Position numbers and translations under genes: made by a program. A DNA stretch of 64,000 nucleotides, from assembly GCF_022965805.1 (NCBI RefSeq), contig NW_027331420.1, positions 180,173 through 244,172 on the forward strand. Reading direction: 5' to 3'. The notes under the pieces were generated by a model. It ran no database searches and had not been told where the DNA came from. It saw only the letters and a list, made by a program, of their open reading frames with translations. The stretch is from Primulina eburnea (lineage: Eukaryota > Streptophyta > Magnoliopsida > Lamiales > Gesneriaceae). Shown here piece by piece: positions 22,294-36,079 of the stretch. Each line of letters opens with the position of its first letter. The first letter of the stretch is position 1.

Positions 22294-25022
22294 TATATAT
22301 ATGTTAGCATATATATACTAATAATTAATAGACGACGACATACTTCATATAAACACGAGAAGTTAATAGATCGATTTTTTTATTTTATCTTAGCATGGTT
22401 GTGTCATCGAGTCGGACCAAAATCAATTACAAAGAGATTAATTTTTTTATAAATCGCAAAATTTTATAAAAATTTTCGAGATATAATAATATTTTTGCAT
22501 GTTGACGGTTGTACTTTTGAAAGAAGTCTATAATGATTGGGGGAATTTGTTGACAAGCTGTAATGTACAGCTCTATTTAATATGGGACCAGTTCAACCAA
22601 AAAGAATAGCTTGGGACCAATAAATTTAAAGTTAGGCCTTATTTCAAAGGAAAAAAAAATATTTTTTGTTATTGTCAAACTTAAATTAATTGATGTTTCA
22701 ACAATCGATTTATATATTAATTAATTAATTAATATATAAATAATAACATAGATGTCAATTTAATTCGAATTCAATTCTGAAAAATCAACCACACCGATGT
22801 TGATTTGATTAGTAGTTAGCCGAGTATTATCACCATTGTTATTATATATGTTTGCTTTGTGAACCTCGTTTTAATTATTGAAATATTAAAAAATATGCAT
22901 TAAATCTACACAAAAAAGGCATTTTGTTCTATTTTTATATTTGTTTTTTCCCAAAAAAAATGTGTAAAGTTGATTGTCACATTCTTTAAAGTTTTCTTTA
23001 CAGTTTGCGAAATTATTGTCCCACTCTCTGGCTCTGATTGTTCGGATGATATTGCCAACATCTGAACTGGTATAGTTACATGAACATTTCCTAATTCGAT
23101 TTTACGTTAAAACAAAAACTCTTCCGTCCTCTTGTATATATACAAAAATCTAGTTGACGTAATATGAAATTATGAACATGTTAAAATAAAATTCAGACTA
23201 TTAAAAAAATATATAAAAATGAAACTTAAAATGAAAATTTTCCAAAAATAAACTAAAAAAAAAAACTTTATTTGAAGTTAGACCAGCAATACATTAAAAT
23301 CCAACGTGTGAGACCTCTTGTTGGGTGGTTGGGTCATGGGCTCAGAATATTGCGGGTCGGTGAACCTTTCGTACCCGGCCTTGAATCCTAATCACAATTA
23401 TTAATGATTTTTAGTATCGCATTTACAAAAGATTCCTAGTGCCGCATTACATGACAAAGTCTGTCATGAGGTGGAATCAGAAATATGGTTCTACCCGAGT
23501 TAGAATTTTAAACTCTAAAATTTTTATTAATTTAAATTGATCTACTTGGACTAATATCATATTATTCCAAAATTATACTAAATTTACATATAATTTTTTA
23601 AAAAAAAATTTATCCACCCGAGCTTATGTGCATGTGGCTCCGCCACTGCCCCACCAAATTAATTATGTTCACTCAATCTATTCTACCCGTAAGTGAATTA
23701 AAAAAAAAAAACGAGATTTCAAGAATAATTGGATTTGGAAGGGTGCTGGAACCATCCTGAAAAAAAATAAATAATTGTGATGGGTACAGTTTGCATGAGT
23801 CGTAACATTTTGGTAGTTGCTGGGATTTTAATTGTTTTGTTTTGTCTAATCTAAGACCAAATATTTGGCATCATGCTACCAACTATCTCAATCATGTTAA
23901 TTAGTTGAGTGCATTGCTTTATTAAATAATCATACCGGAAAGCCTAAGTTTGAAACAATTTGGGTGAATGCTTTAATCCATTATTATATATAGGCAGTGG
24001 TCTTTTTTTTTTTGTTGAATAATTTCTTGATGTTGCATTTGGATTCGAAAATTGAGATTTCGACAAATTTGAAGAAATCTGCTTGACAACGAATTTCAAA
24101 TATCATGTAGTTATTTGATGTTATTCCAGTGACAATTACTTTTGTAATATGGGACTACACTCGATCATTTTTCTACATTTAGATTAGATATGAGGTGTTT
24201 AGAATTCTAAGTCTCAAACTCGAGATCTCGTCTTTTTTTAGTGTTACTAAGGCGAAACGTCGATGGAACTATACCCAATTTTTTTTACCAAGAACCAAAA
24301 ATTTGATTTAAGATCGGCACTCAGACCAAACACTCTGGGGTATGGTATAACCATTTTAGTGCGCGCGCACACACACACATGGGAATCATATGCATTAGAT
24401 AAGCTTAGCAAACTATATCCTACGCAATATTTAAATAAAACCACACGCTTGCATCTTGAAAATTTGCTTTGGGCTTTGACGTGTCGATGCAAGGGCAAGC
24501 TCTGAAAATATGAGGCTCGGAGTAAGCCCTGGTTACTAGGTATACAATCATTTGGGTCGAAATATTTTTGACACTCACCTAAATCTGGATCAAATTGGAC
24601 TAATATCAAACTACAATGTAAAAACTCTGACAAAAAATAATCGACATCATAAAATATTATTTTCTTACATAATAATACACATATTTAAAAGCCGTATCAG
24701 CCTTATCTTATTTATTAATTAAAAGTAAAGATTGATGCAATTCAAAATTGTTTTTTTTATATTGTGACTGGGTAAATATGAATACTCAGCCCTGAGCCTA
24801 CGAATAACAAACACAAGCCAGCCAATATCAGAGGCAGCAACTGTAATCTGTTCAGTATAAATTCTAAGCATCAGTATGTATATCATACAAATATGGACTC
24901 AATACCTTGAATATGCATATACAGTTGGGAAAATTTACATCAACAGAGCTTATTTTCTGCATATAAATTCATCACAATTTTACCTAAGAGGTAGCAACAA
25001 GGCTGATGAAGTAAAATTGTTG
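22294..25022. other. AT-rich intergenic region, no gene seen
   Basis: About 2.7 kb without a recognisable coding segment. It includes a (GC)(AC) microsatellite near 24361 and runs of TTAATTAA near 22715. The 128-codon minus frame at 24247-24633 has no family motif. The last part is probably 3' UTR of the CASP-like gene. Confidence 0.45.
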
Positions 25023-26843
25023 CTAGATAGATTTGGATGTGCAGAGGGTATAACCAGATATGAGAGAACTCGAGGCAAGGGCAAGAAATGCAAGGAAAGA
25101 CATTGATATGGACGCTGTTGCCATGTCTGGGAACTTGTCCTTTCCCCAATTCAATTGCCAGTCATCAATCCGAAGCGTGGCTGATGAAGATGCCGATATC
25201 AGAAGGTAAGCAATCACCTGCCACCACAAAATAATACCCATCACTAATCATGTAATTTAAGTGGAGTGCATTGCTTCAAACCTCAACAAGGCTAACCGAT
25301 GATGGCAGTAAGATGTTGTAAGAATTGAGGATTGAGTAGTTATATCGGCCTATCAAGACTATGTACTAATTGATATAGCAAGCATAATTTGAGGCCAATC
25401 AAACCAAGAAAGTTAGAAGATTGTCCGGATAAGAGATAAATCCATGATGAGATAAAAAATGGATAAAAAAACAGAGCCGATACTACTTTCAATGAGAATA
25501 AAGTTTGAAACTTAAATGTGAAATGGACAAAATGTAGGGCATTGTAGGCATTTAAGTGGAAAAAAGGCTAGCTGTGAATGAATTCTCTCCCTCTTTTTCA
25601 TCCCACCTTCTCATGCCAAAAATGCCCCTTTTTCTTCTTCGCTTTAAAGTACTAAGTTGATGCAATCGAACTTAGTAGCAAAAATCCCGTGAAGTATAGT
25701 AAAATAGGATGAAAACAATCGAATGGTAGCAAAAAAAATAATAAATTGCATTGCAGTTCTATCCGTGGAATGACTTAGTAGGCAAGACAAAAGGATAAAC
25801 TCGACAGCAAAGTAAAAGACAGAGACTTCAACAAAGAAATTTAAAATGCATTCAAATTTCATATCTAAATTTCTTGTCAAAAAACGAAGCTTGCATATAT
25901 TCTTTTTATACCACCTAAAGGATTATGTCCTGAACATTTTCTTGCCACTGTGATGATCGACAACAATTTGGATCTTAATAACCAGAAAATGAAATACATT
26001 TCTCCATCAATGTGCAAATATTTGGCAAAATTATCATCACCAATACTTTCCAAGTAATAAATTTAACAACTTGCCTGATCAAAAACGAAATCGAAGTAAT
26101 ATCTGAGTTGCTTTCTATGCTGCACAGCATACTTTCCGGTAGTCAAGTCGAAAGACAAATCAATTGCCTGAGCTCCAGAGTACACACAGCCTATAATATT
26201 CACTGATATACAATATCTGCAAAATCCCATTTCGATTTCCAAAAGAAAATATATCAAACACAGTATTCCACAGTACAACTAGTGAAGACAAGAAAAATAA
26301 AGGGTTCAGTTTATTATGCAAAATTGTACGAAGTTAAAAATGAGAGAACAATTCAGACCTGAACTCTTTGTAGAGATCAAATGAATCAAGAGCCCAGCCC
26401 TGGTTTCTATCAGCTGCCATCACTGAAAACGAAACCAAGCAAAACAAAAACCCAAAACTCCTGAATCCCAGAGCAGCCCTTTTCACCAACTTCCTCCTCT
26501 TCGCGCTTCTCAGTATCGACAACGACGGTCTAACCCTCCAAACCACACCTCCATCACCGCCCTCTGGATCAGTTTTGGATCCCACGCCGGCCACCGGATG
26601 CTCCGAGACAGCGCGATTCACCACCACCACCGGCGGCTGATGTTTGTCTCTTTCCGGAGACAGCCCATGATCGATTGTCGTCCGATCAGATGAAATCGAC
26701 GAACGCGGCAGCGAGAGCGATATGTGCTCCCCACTGTTGCGGCGGGAGAGAGGCGGAGATGATTTGGGAAGTGTGAACTCAAGCAGGGAAGACAGTGGCG
26801 GGGAGCCTGAGTCGCAATCGGGTTGTCTACTTTGATTTTCCAT
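25023..26843 (-). CDS. CASPL4A: CASP-like membrane protein, CASPL4A type
   Basis: A four-helix membrane protein related to the Casparian strip scaffold proteins. CASPL4 members sit in the plasma membrane and their precise role is poorly known. Three exons (26843-26359, 26216-26075 and 25217-25023) give 273 residues. The first ~110 residues are Ser/Pro-rich and disordered ([13 protein letters not shown]). Helix 1 is [18 protein letters not shown] with the family Arg; the second helix is [17 protein letters not shown]; the third helix has the family Asp ([20 protein letters not shown]); the last is [20 protein letters not shown]. Exon 1 to exon 2 joins AG/ATATTG. Intron 2 begins GC (CAG/GCAAGT) and ends GGCAG, a GC-AG intron needed to keep the QVIAYLL junction in frame. 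The ATG at 26843 is the first in frame with the Ser-rich region. Confidence 0.92.
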
Positions 26844-27700
26844 AGCTTGAGCTGCGTGTATCGACTAATACGATGTGAATCCATTCTCATGTCTTTTTTA
26901 TATAATTTATTAAACGAATGTCGAAATAAAAAAAATAAGCCTACGTAGGATGTGTACATGTGTTGTAGGATGCGTGTATATAATACTATAATATAAAAAA
27001 AAATCACGTAACAATGCAAAAATTCAAATAATTAGAGTTGATTGTTTATTTTTTATCGTTCAAGTTAACCTTCGTATTATTAGATTATAAAATACATTTT
27101 TAATATTATTAATATGAGAATATATTTTTTTTAGTAATTTTTGCATGCCGTCTGCTGCGAAACTGTGTTCCTACTAAACTAAATCTCCAGAGCAAGCGTT
27201 TGACGGAGCGGTGACAGAAGAAGGATATTTGTTGGTCTGTTTATTCGAGACTCAAATGGTTCTTTTATGATATGCAGAATATATCATCGTCAAGGAGCAG
27301 CAGTGGTAAAGGAAGTGGAAACACTAGCAATCTACAATGTTCTATGTTGATAAAAAAAATTGAGTTTTGACAAAATAATTGTCTCAGCTGATCTCTATTC
27401 AAATGTACTATATGTCACTAACTTTGGTCTCACTATCACAGCTTGTCGTGTATTTATTCAGAAACAGTTCAAAATTGAACATGTTATGTGACAAGTAAAT
27501 ACTCCTTGATCGAGACGAATTTTGATATTTTTAATGTAATTCTTAATTTTATCCATAACAATGTAAACCTCCTTTTGAAGATTAATAAATTTTATGGAGT
27601 ATTGCATTAAAAATAAAATTAAATTATTGTCGCGTATAATTTATTCGTTACTAATCCATTTTACTAGTAAGATAAGATGAGATGAGACAAAATCAACGGT
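26844..27700. other. Shared upstream region of two divergent genes
   Basis: AT-rich DNA between the CASP-like gene (-) and the OB-fold gene (+), whose leader exon probably ends at 27818. No repeat family or RNA gene was recognised. Confidence 0.4.
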
Positions 27701-28661
27701 TTATTAGCAAATGAATCGTCATTTAAGCGTATTCGAAGGTCGCCTTCATAGACTCGCGGAGGCGAATAAATTCTGCAAATCGAGAAATTCTATTTGTTGA
27801 TTCCCATTCCTTCAACTGGTAATCTAATCTATCGATTATCAGAACACCTGTTCAATTTGTTGCTTCAATTTCGACCAAGTCGTAATCTGCTTTCTATCGT
27901 ATGTGGATTTTGTTTGTTTTCTTTGTTTTCACTGTAGTTTTAGGCGTGGTTTAGATTCGTAGCTTGAAAATACCTAGTTTTGAACTGATTCTCAGTCTGA
28001 TGTTTTTCCTAGCGAGTGATGTGACTTCGTTTCTTCTTCGACGATTGTGATTAATTTGACGATAATACTAGAAAATGTGGGGGCCTGGTATTTAAGTTTT
28101 TTGATCGAGATGGTATTGGCTTCCTGTTTGAGCTTTAAATTGCTTATTCATGCGTTGTTTCTACGATTCGTTTGCAAAATCGTGGTTTCTCTGCGTTTTC
28201 ATTGCACACAATTTGTTCATAGCACGAATATGTAGGTTGATCCGCGGGAATCTTCCAGCTAGTGTTTCGTGCTGAATAGCGGTTGCATGTCTTGGGGATT
28301 GTGTCTTTTTGTTGAGATACTATATGGGGTTGGCCCAAGTTCTCTTGCCCACCATTTCCCATTATGGTGCTTGTGGGTTGTGGCTTCCTAAAAGACATGT
28401 GCATTTAATAATATAATATGAGAACTTTTCCCACAATCTCTTGTCTGATATCTAGTTTCAACTATTTCTCCACTGTTAGGCCCAGAGAGAGTTTAAAAGA
28501 TGTGGTGGAAGAGTCTCCTTAACTAACTAGTCACTCTATTTCTCCGCTGTAGGCCTAGTGACATTAGCATTTTTGAGTAAATGTTTGTACATTTGTTCTA
28601 TTCAATTCTTCCTAAAAATTGACCTTTTGTGATATTTTTACATGTGGTAGGTTTGATTCAA

Positions 28662-29518
28662 ATGGCTGAAACAAAATCAGCTTTGAGGAAGCCAGTTTTC
28701 TCCAAGGTGGATCAGCTTCGGCCTGGCACAAACGGACACAATCTTGTAGTAAAAGTTGTCAGTTCCAATACTGTCATGCAAAAGGGCAAGCCAGACAAGC
28801 CTCAAGTTGGTCCAGTGCGAATAGCCGAATGTCTGGTGGGAGATGAAACTGGAGTGATTGTGTTTACGGCTAGAAATGATCAAGGTAGATTGCTATATTT
28901 TTGTTTCATTGATGTATTGACCATTTTATAATGCATTCCTTTTCTGGAGATATATCTACAATGATGCTGATTTGATACAAAAAAAATAGCTTGAACACTT
29001 GTTTTAGAGTTATTATAAAGTCAGGTCTCTTTTTTTTCAATATATATTAATTCTGATACCTGAAAATTATGATTGCTGATGCACCCAGACCAAATGAAAT
29101 GATAAAATGTCAATAATCTGTAGCTTTCTACACTGTTTATGTGATTGGGGATGGGGATGAATATCAATACTAATCCAGAGTAGGGTGGGTTAGTTATTTT
29201 TAGTGTCGTGCATTTTAAAGCTCATTGTTGGAAAGTCCTCTCTCACCAACTCTAGCGCCTCAAAGCCAAATGGTTGTTCCCTTTTATACAAGATTTAGAT
29301 TATCCTTCTGACACTTGTTATGTGCAGTGAAACTAATGAAGCCAGATGCTACGGTAATTCTACGAAATGCGAAAATTGACATGTTTAAAGGATCAATGAG
29401 GCTGGCTGTGGATAAATGGGGACGTTTAGAAATGGCTGAACCGGCAAGCTTCACTGTTAAGGAGGATAACAATCTCTCCCTAGTTGAATATGAATTGGTC
29501 AATGTTACCGAGGAGTGA
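28662..29518 (+). CDS. Single-strand nucleic-acid-binding OB-fold protein (At4g28440-like)
   Basis: A small plant protein with one OB fold, related to the SOSS-B/hSSB single-strand-binding type; its biological role in plants is not established. Two exons, 28662-28884 and 29328-29518, join within the Val codon after ARNDQ to give 137 residues. Family blocks are RPGTNGHNLVVKVV, ECLVGDETGVIVFTARNDQ, LMKPDATVILRNAKIDMFKG, MRLAVDKWGR and the near-invariant C-terminus FTVKEDNNLSLVEYELVNV. An 830-bp 5'-UTR intron is likely (donor ACTG/GTAATC at 27818, acceptor GGTAG at 28651). The length and start agree with the family. Confidence 0.92.
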
Positions 29519-30374
29519 CTCTCGAGCTCTCACTTCTGCTTTCATGGAAATAAATCTCATGCAAGAGACAGAAAATGGGTTTTATGTTAGAAGATTCTCG
29601 ATGCGATCATTTTGTTGTTTTGAAGTCCTACGCAAGTCGGTGATGAGTATAAATATGATGGCTTTAATATCTTATCTTAAATTATAAATGCGCACGATAT
29701 GTTGATAATATTTTGTCTCTTTGTTATATATAATGGCCAATTGGATTTTAATTTAACTAAAATATCGACACAACTGAGATTTGAACTAAAAACTAAATAG
29801 ATCTTGATATCTCGTTTTTACCTCCAAGTCAAAAGATTTCTGGCTCTCTCTTAGTGCTGCTAGCTCCTATTAGAAAAAGATGACCGTCTTTCATTTCATA
29901 TAATGTTAGAAATGTAAATTTATAGTCGATCTACTTATTCAATAATCCAAAATTGAGACGTCATAGATAATATTGGAATATGGTATGTGGATAAAAAAAA
30001 TAGAGAATTTAGAAAATAAGTGTGGGTTAGCTTAATTAATAGGTAGATAGGTTGGGCATTGCATCACGAGGATCATGTCTAAGCCAACAAGAAATGATTG
30101 TGAAGGAGACATCACGCAAGTTCTTTTGTAGATTCAATTTACTTGCACCTGCCTGGCCTCGTTTGTGTCTCCTCCATGTGGCATGCTCCAATATGCTTCG
30201 GTTCTTGGGATGCGATAATAAACGATATGTAATATTAAAATAATAAATAGAAAGATACATACAATATAAAAACATCTCAAAATATTGTAGAATTTGAGTC
30301 AAATATTAGATATAAAAATATGTTGGAAAAAATCAAACATCTTAACCTTGACATTAAGTTGCCTTGTTATTTTG
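29519..30374. other. Intergenic, no gene recognised
   Basis: The first ~170 bp are probably 3' UTR of the OB-fold gene. A GC-richer patch at 30040-30240 is open on both strands (63 and 88 codons) but matches no family I recognise. Confidence 0.4.
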
Positions 30375-30555
30375 AGTAGGTCTTTTGTGAGACAGTCTCA
30401 CCAATCTTTATATGTGGGACGGATCAACCCTAACGATATTCACAATAAAAATTAATATTTTTAGCATAAAAAGTAATATCTTTTCGTGGATGATCCAAAT
30501 AAGACATCAGCCTCACAAAATAAGACCCGTAAAACCGTCTCACACAAATTTTTAC
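30375..30555 (-). repeat. ~180-bp palindrome-ended repeat copy
   Basis: A full-length but diverged copy in reverse orientation: TTTGTGAGACAGTCTCACC ... GACCCGTAAAACCGTCTCACAC. Several substitutions break the palindromes, so it is older than the copies near 55-58 kb. Confidence 0.75.
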
Positions 30556-31940
30556 ATATTATTTTATCGTTTGGTTGTGTTTTGGGAGGAGAATGAATAG
30601 AAAACTATCAATTTTAAGGTTTTGAAATTTGAAATCAAAAACTTTTTTCTCAGGTTGTAATTATTTGGCAATAGCAACATTAGTGCTCAACGATCCCTCC
30701 ACTCTACCGGCCCCTATTGATGGAATAATTATTGGATAAGTTTCACATTGGTCCCCGACTTTCAAACTAACATTCAAAATTATCCCTCTTTTTTCTGATT
30801 TCTTCATTTTAATCCCATAATCACCTTTCAATTTAATTTAGTTTCATCCTAGTATAACCAAAATAACTAAACATAAATACTGATAAATAAAAAAATAAAA
30901 AAATTAGTATTTACATGAATCTACCAATAAAAACATATAAAATGGAGTGTCGCTAGAAAATTTGTAGTTTATCAAAGGTTATAATTTATATTATGCTTCC
31001 TGAATCATTATTATTCTTCATCATTTATTATTATTATTTAATATAAAATTTAAATATACCAAAATATATTAATTATTTAATATAAAATTTAAACATTCAC
31101 AAATTTTTTTCATTATGTTTTTACCATGAGGAATTTCAAGATTGCCCTCAAATAAACATCGAAAACAATTAGAAATTAGAGGAGTGTAATTGAATTAATG
31201 GAAAAGGTTGGGGATTCTTTTGAGTTCCCCCTAATTAATGCAGTCCGTAAACAGTCTAATAAAAAAAAGAAACAAAATCCAATCAACTTATGCTTTGTTG
31301 AAGTGTCTACTTCAAAATTTGAATGTCGAATCGTTATTTTAAGCTTTATATATGTTTAAATTTTAAAAAAACTTGATGCTAATATATTATTTTGATTATA
31401 AAAATTGCAAACGTTATGCTTAAATTTTTTTTAGAAACATATATAATAAAAATACCGCGTTTAGGTAAAAAAATTACGACTGAAAATATCAATTTCTTAA
31501 ATATAAAAAAATTTAAAAAAACCCATAAATACAAAATTATATTTTCGAAAGTATTAAATATAATTTTATGTCAACTACTCATAGCTGAATCAATATTTTA
31601 GATTTAAGACAATGTTTTACTTTCAGAATAAATTCTTTCTAACCAAAAAAACAATTTTTATAGATATTAATAAAATATATTTTCCATATACAGATTGTAA
31701 TCCAATCCAATTTTTAAATAGCTAACAGATATGTTTGCTGTTTGGAGGAGCAAATGGCAGGGGCAATTTAGGAATTTACTTCCTTCCCGGGGTTCACATG
31801 TAAATACCCGACACGAGGCTGCCGGCCTAGGTTCGGGCAGCAAAACACGCGGTCTATATTTACTGCCCCCCTCGCCGGTTACAGAAATTTCCCCTGATTG
31901 CTCCTGCATTCCCCATTTCTTATATATAAAAAAAATCAGA
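30556..31940. other. AT-rich intergenic region
   Basis: No gene recognised. From about 31730 the composition becomes richer in G and C, and this part may be promoter or leader of the TOG-domain gene. Confidence 0.35.
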
Positions 31941-31941
31941 C

Positions 31942-31968
31942 AAATCCAATCCAATCCAATCCAATCCA
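31942..31968. repeat. (AATCC)5 microsatellite
   Basis: Five head-to-tail AATCC units ~100 bp upstream of the inferred leader-exon donor of the TOG-domain gene, so probably in or next to its 5' UTR. Confidence 0.85.
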
Positions 31969-33491
31969 TTCCCCAGTAGCGCATTGTTATGTGCTCCGTT
32001 CATCAATAATTTCATCAGTTTCGCAGGTGCTGCTTTCGCCAATCATTCCTCTTCGTGTTCGCGTGGTGAGTATTCTTCTATTTTCTACAGTTTGTATTAA
32101 TTTTAGTTGACTTTTAGGTCATCTTGCTTTGAATCTGATTGTAGGGAAGAATTTTACTTGATTTGAATCTTTGTGTGGTGAATGAGCGAGATCTTAGTGC
32201 ATTTATACTCGACTGAGTTGATATCTATGTTTATTTCTTTCATTATTTGTTTTGCATTCATTCTGCCTCGTTCGATTTTATTTTAGAGCTAGATCTCTCT
32301 ACCGGTAGGGTGCAGCTGAAATATATTTGTCAATGCAAGCACTTTTTTATGATCGAAGATGCTGTATTTTTTTTTTTGGTTGGATTTTTTCCAGTTTACT
32401 CATGTAATGTGATCTCTTGTGATGTGATGGCTAATATTGAATAAGTTGATGAGTTTGGTGGGTTCTGGAGAGTACCGAGTGAGGATTTAGGTTTTGTTGG
32501 AGAGTTTCCTGCAAAACATCATTCGGTTATGTGTATGTACGTCCGCTTCTGCATTCTGAGGTAGTCTTAGAATAGAGGTGAACATTAGTTATTTGTTAAA
32601 CTTGTCCGTTAGAATTTCATTACTGAAATGTACTTCTCACAGTCAGAATGATAGTCTGAATACATGTGTTATTTGGAAACATGTTTCATATCCCATATGC
32701 ACTTAGGTCTGATTTGATTGTTAATATCATTTACAAAATGGTGAGTCTAGACATTTTATGCAACGCTTTTTTGCTGTGAGTACACCTAGGTTAAGGACTG
32801 GATGCTATATTTTTTAATTCCTTGAAGTTGAGGTTTTTTCCCAGACGACAGATTTGGGTGTTGTGGGTTGTATAGTTACTAGATTAATAAACTAGATTAT
32901 GCTAGCGCTGACTCGATCACATAAATGATTAAAGAGATGGTCTTGGATTGTTGAGGAATGCAGGTAAATTTAAATTCCTTTGTTTTGGAAAGATTTATTC
33001 AACTGTTTCGGCATGGTGTGTTCTACGTGGCCTCATCATCATTGGCTCCTTTGTTAGACTAAAAAAATTTGAAAATTTTGAAATATAGCAAGTGAGTTAA
33101 ATTGATTTGTTGCCAGAAAATAAGTGCAAGTAGGAAAGTGCTCTACTGGTAAGTTGATTGATTGATGTATTCATATCTGGTTTGCATATTGCTAATCAAT
33201 TGCCTTTAAGTGTACTTCTCTTTTGTCCATTAATCAGTTGATATTTTTTATGTTATCCATCCACTGGATCTCTAGAACAGTTAAAATTTATATAATAAAA
33301 TGGCAGAAACGATTTTCCTTTGAATTTTTGTATAATTATTTTTGTTCAACGCTAAATGGGTTTCATTTTGTTTTTTTAATTGGTTGCTCTTGTCATATCA
33401 GCATTGAGTTAATCTTTAGTGTTTTTTTCAGTTAGTTATCACTAATGCACTATGATTTAATTTTTGTTTATAGGTGTCAATAATATCCAAA

Positions 33492-35076
33492 ATGTCCGGC
33501 ATGGCTCTCAAAGATGTCAATAAAATACCTGAATCTGAGAGGATTAATGAAAGCTCCAGCAATGGAAACTTTATCAAACCTCACTTTGAACTTGCAGAAG
33601 AAAATGTTGAAAATAGGCAAAACAAGAAGACGGCTTCCTTGGTTGACACTCCCACTAAGAGAGATGGATCTGAAAATTCTGGAGAAGGGGTGGCAAATTC
33701 TGAAGTAGAGTACATTGAATCTGAGAATTTGGAGGATGTGGTAGATGTAGAAAACTGTCTAAAGGTATTTTCGATGTAATCCTATACATGTTTATCAACA
33801 TTTCCCAAGATTCTTGATGTGAATGTGAGTGTGTAATCACGCGCTCATGCTTTTTCCCTTATAAATTGCTCCTAAAAATTTATATATTTATGCATTCTTA
33901 CATTCTGGCGTTTAGACACTCTTAGTGGGACTAGGTTCCAAAGACTGGGTTTCGGTGTGTGATGCACTCAACAATGTTCGTAGATTGTCTATATTTCACA
34001 AGGAGGATATTACTGGCATACTGTAAGTATCAATCAGTAAATACTTGTTTTTATCGGAAAATAGAATTGATATTATACTTTTTGGATGCCTTTCCTGAAT
34101 TTCCTGTCTCATGACTCGTTGATTTAATTCATCAGGAATGATGTGATTTCCTTCATAGTGAAATCCCTAAAGAACCCGAGAAGCGCTGTTTGTAAAACTG
34201 CAATTATGACTTCTGCTGATATCTTTAAAGCATATAATGACAACATGATTGATTCACTGGATCCACTGGTAAATTGTTTTTATTCAAAACTCTGATGCTG
34301 CATACTTCCTTTTTATGGGCTTTTCCATTTTCCAAAGTAACTCACTTCCTTTCTGTAACTGCAATGCTATTACCCTTGTTAGCTTGTACAACTTCTCCTC
34401 AAATCTTCACAAGACAAGAGGTTCGTGTGCGAGGCAGCTGAAAGCGCTTTAATAACCATGACAAACTGGGTTTCCCCTCTTGTATTGTTGCCCAAGCTGC
34501 AAACTCATATTAAGAACAGGAATCCTCGAATTCGAGCAAAGGCTTCTTTGTGCATTTCTCGAAGTGTTCCACGTCTGGTAAGCACTCTTAGACGAGTTTG
34601 ATGCTCTCCCACCTCCCATTTGTGCTTTGGTTTCACCTGATAATATGAAGCTGTGTACTTCCTAACATGTCTCTATCTGGAAGTTGAGATTACTTCAATG
34701 TCATTTGACGGAACTGGTTTTTCTGTTTATGACTTAAAGTTTCTTTTCCATCTAATAATATTAGTTCAATTTTCATTTTCCTTCCCAGGGAGTTGATGGA
34801 ATTGAAGCATTTGGCATCGACAAACTGATCCAAATAGGTGCATCCCAGCTCAGTGACCAGCTTCCCGAGTCCAGAGATGCTGCTCGTGCATTGCTGTTGG
34901 AGTTGCAATCTGCATATGAAAAATCTCATCTCCTGGAACCAACTGCTACTGTATCTGAGGAACCCTCTACGGTTTCTTGGGAACATTTCTGCCAGTCGAA
35001 TCTTTCTCCATTGAGTGCGCAGGCTGTCCTTCGTGTGACCAATATCCCTCGGGAGGGATTCATTTCAAGTTCATAG
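33492..35076 (+). CDS. TOG/CLASP-N HEAT-repeat protein (ARM-repeat superfamily)
   Basis: Resembles small plant proteins with one TOG (CLASP N-terminal) HEAT array, a fold that binds tubulin; the role of this plant subgroup is not established. Five coding exons (33492-33764, 33916-34022, 34136-34268, 34383-34577 and 34789-35076) join in phase to give 331 residues. Residues 1-90 are acidic and low complexity (VEYIESENLEDVVDVENCLK). HEAT helices follow: LVGLGSKDWVSVCDALNNVR, FIVKSLKNPRSAVCKTAI, LLKSSQDKRFVCEAAESAL, THIKNRNPRIRAKASLCISR and QLPESRDAARALLLELQSAY. The Trp in the first repeat (SKDW) is typical of TOG intra-HEAT tubulin contacts. A leader exon ending at 32065 (GCGTG/GTGAGT) is inferred. 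The start is the first ATG after the leader acceptor at 33473. Confidence 0.88.
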
Positions 35077-36079
35077 CACAAACATGGTTTTTACATACAA
35101 CGAGTAATATTCTTCATTTGATATTCATATGTTGGAAATTTTCTTGTATATACGATGAAACTTTTGGATGTTTGGCATGGCGTTTGAAGCAGATTATAGA
35201 TCCTACCTTAGATTGAGTAACCAATAGGTTCGGTAATCTGAAATTATCGTTCTTATAAACTGAAGAATCTGTTCTAGTATGTTACAAAACTTGGTCGTAT
35301 ATGGGTACGTAAATCGAATGAAATAGATCCAAGGATCCAGAATTTTTTCCGATTTGCGGGGCTATAATTTTCTTGAAACACTTGTGATGATTGATGTTGG
35401 AAATTTTATGCCACAATTAGTTGCAACCGATTGTGTATTCAACTAAAAGTAAACAAGAAATTGGAATGACTGCTATTTTTGGACATCGGAGGTTTATTCC
35501 ATCTTTAGCATGATTGTAGTATATGTTCATCTTATGTGAGTTGTATTCTTTGATTTATATTTAGATATAGATATCATATAATTGGAAGTAATATCTCTAT
35601 GTAATATAAAGACAATAGAAAAATATCTCGATTAATTTAGAGCCAATGGTAGATTTTTTTTTTATTTTTTAATACAACGAAGTATAAGATTTTATATCTG
35701 AAGTGTTTGTGAGAATGTGATTTGAACTCTCAAGACCTCATAGGTTTTGGGTCACAAAGTCTTGGAGCCTCATCATTGTCACTAGAACAAGAAATCTACA
35801 CAGTAATAAAAGTTCAATATGTGAATTTGAAGGAGTTTACACAATGTGTTTTCTTAAAATTGCATTATATTTAATAGAAAATCTCTTTTTTTCTTTTTAC
35901 TCGGTCCACCAGTTTGTTTAAACCTACAGACCAAATTGATTTGTCACTAGTACCATTATATCAATCACATCATTGAAATAGTCTTATTCCTTTAAAATTT
36001 TCACATTCGGTGCATGGGAGCCATATTAGCACGAAACTGGAAGAAAAAGATAATAAAAAAAGTTCGTATAAAATTTATA
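35077..36079. other. Intergenic, no gene seen
   Basis: Probable 3' UTR of the TOG-domain gene, then AT-rich DNA. No repeat family or RNA gene was recognised. Confidence 0.4.

Noticed and set aside
24247..24633. 128-codon minus-strand frame
   Set aside because: No motif; includes a translated microsatellite (CVCART-like region).
26618..27019. 133-codon minus-strand frame overlapping the CASPL4A exon 1
   Set aside because: A different frame of the same strand as the recognised exon; no domain.
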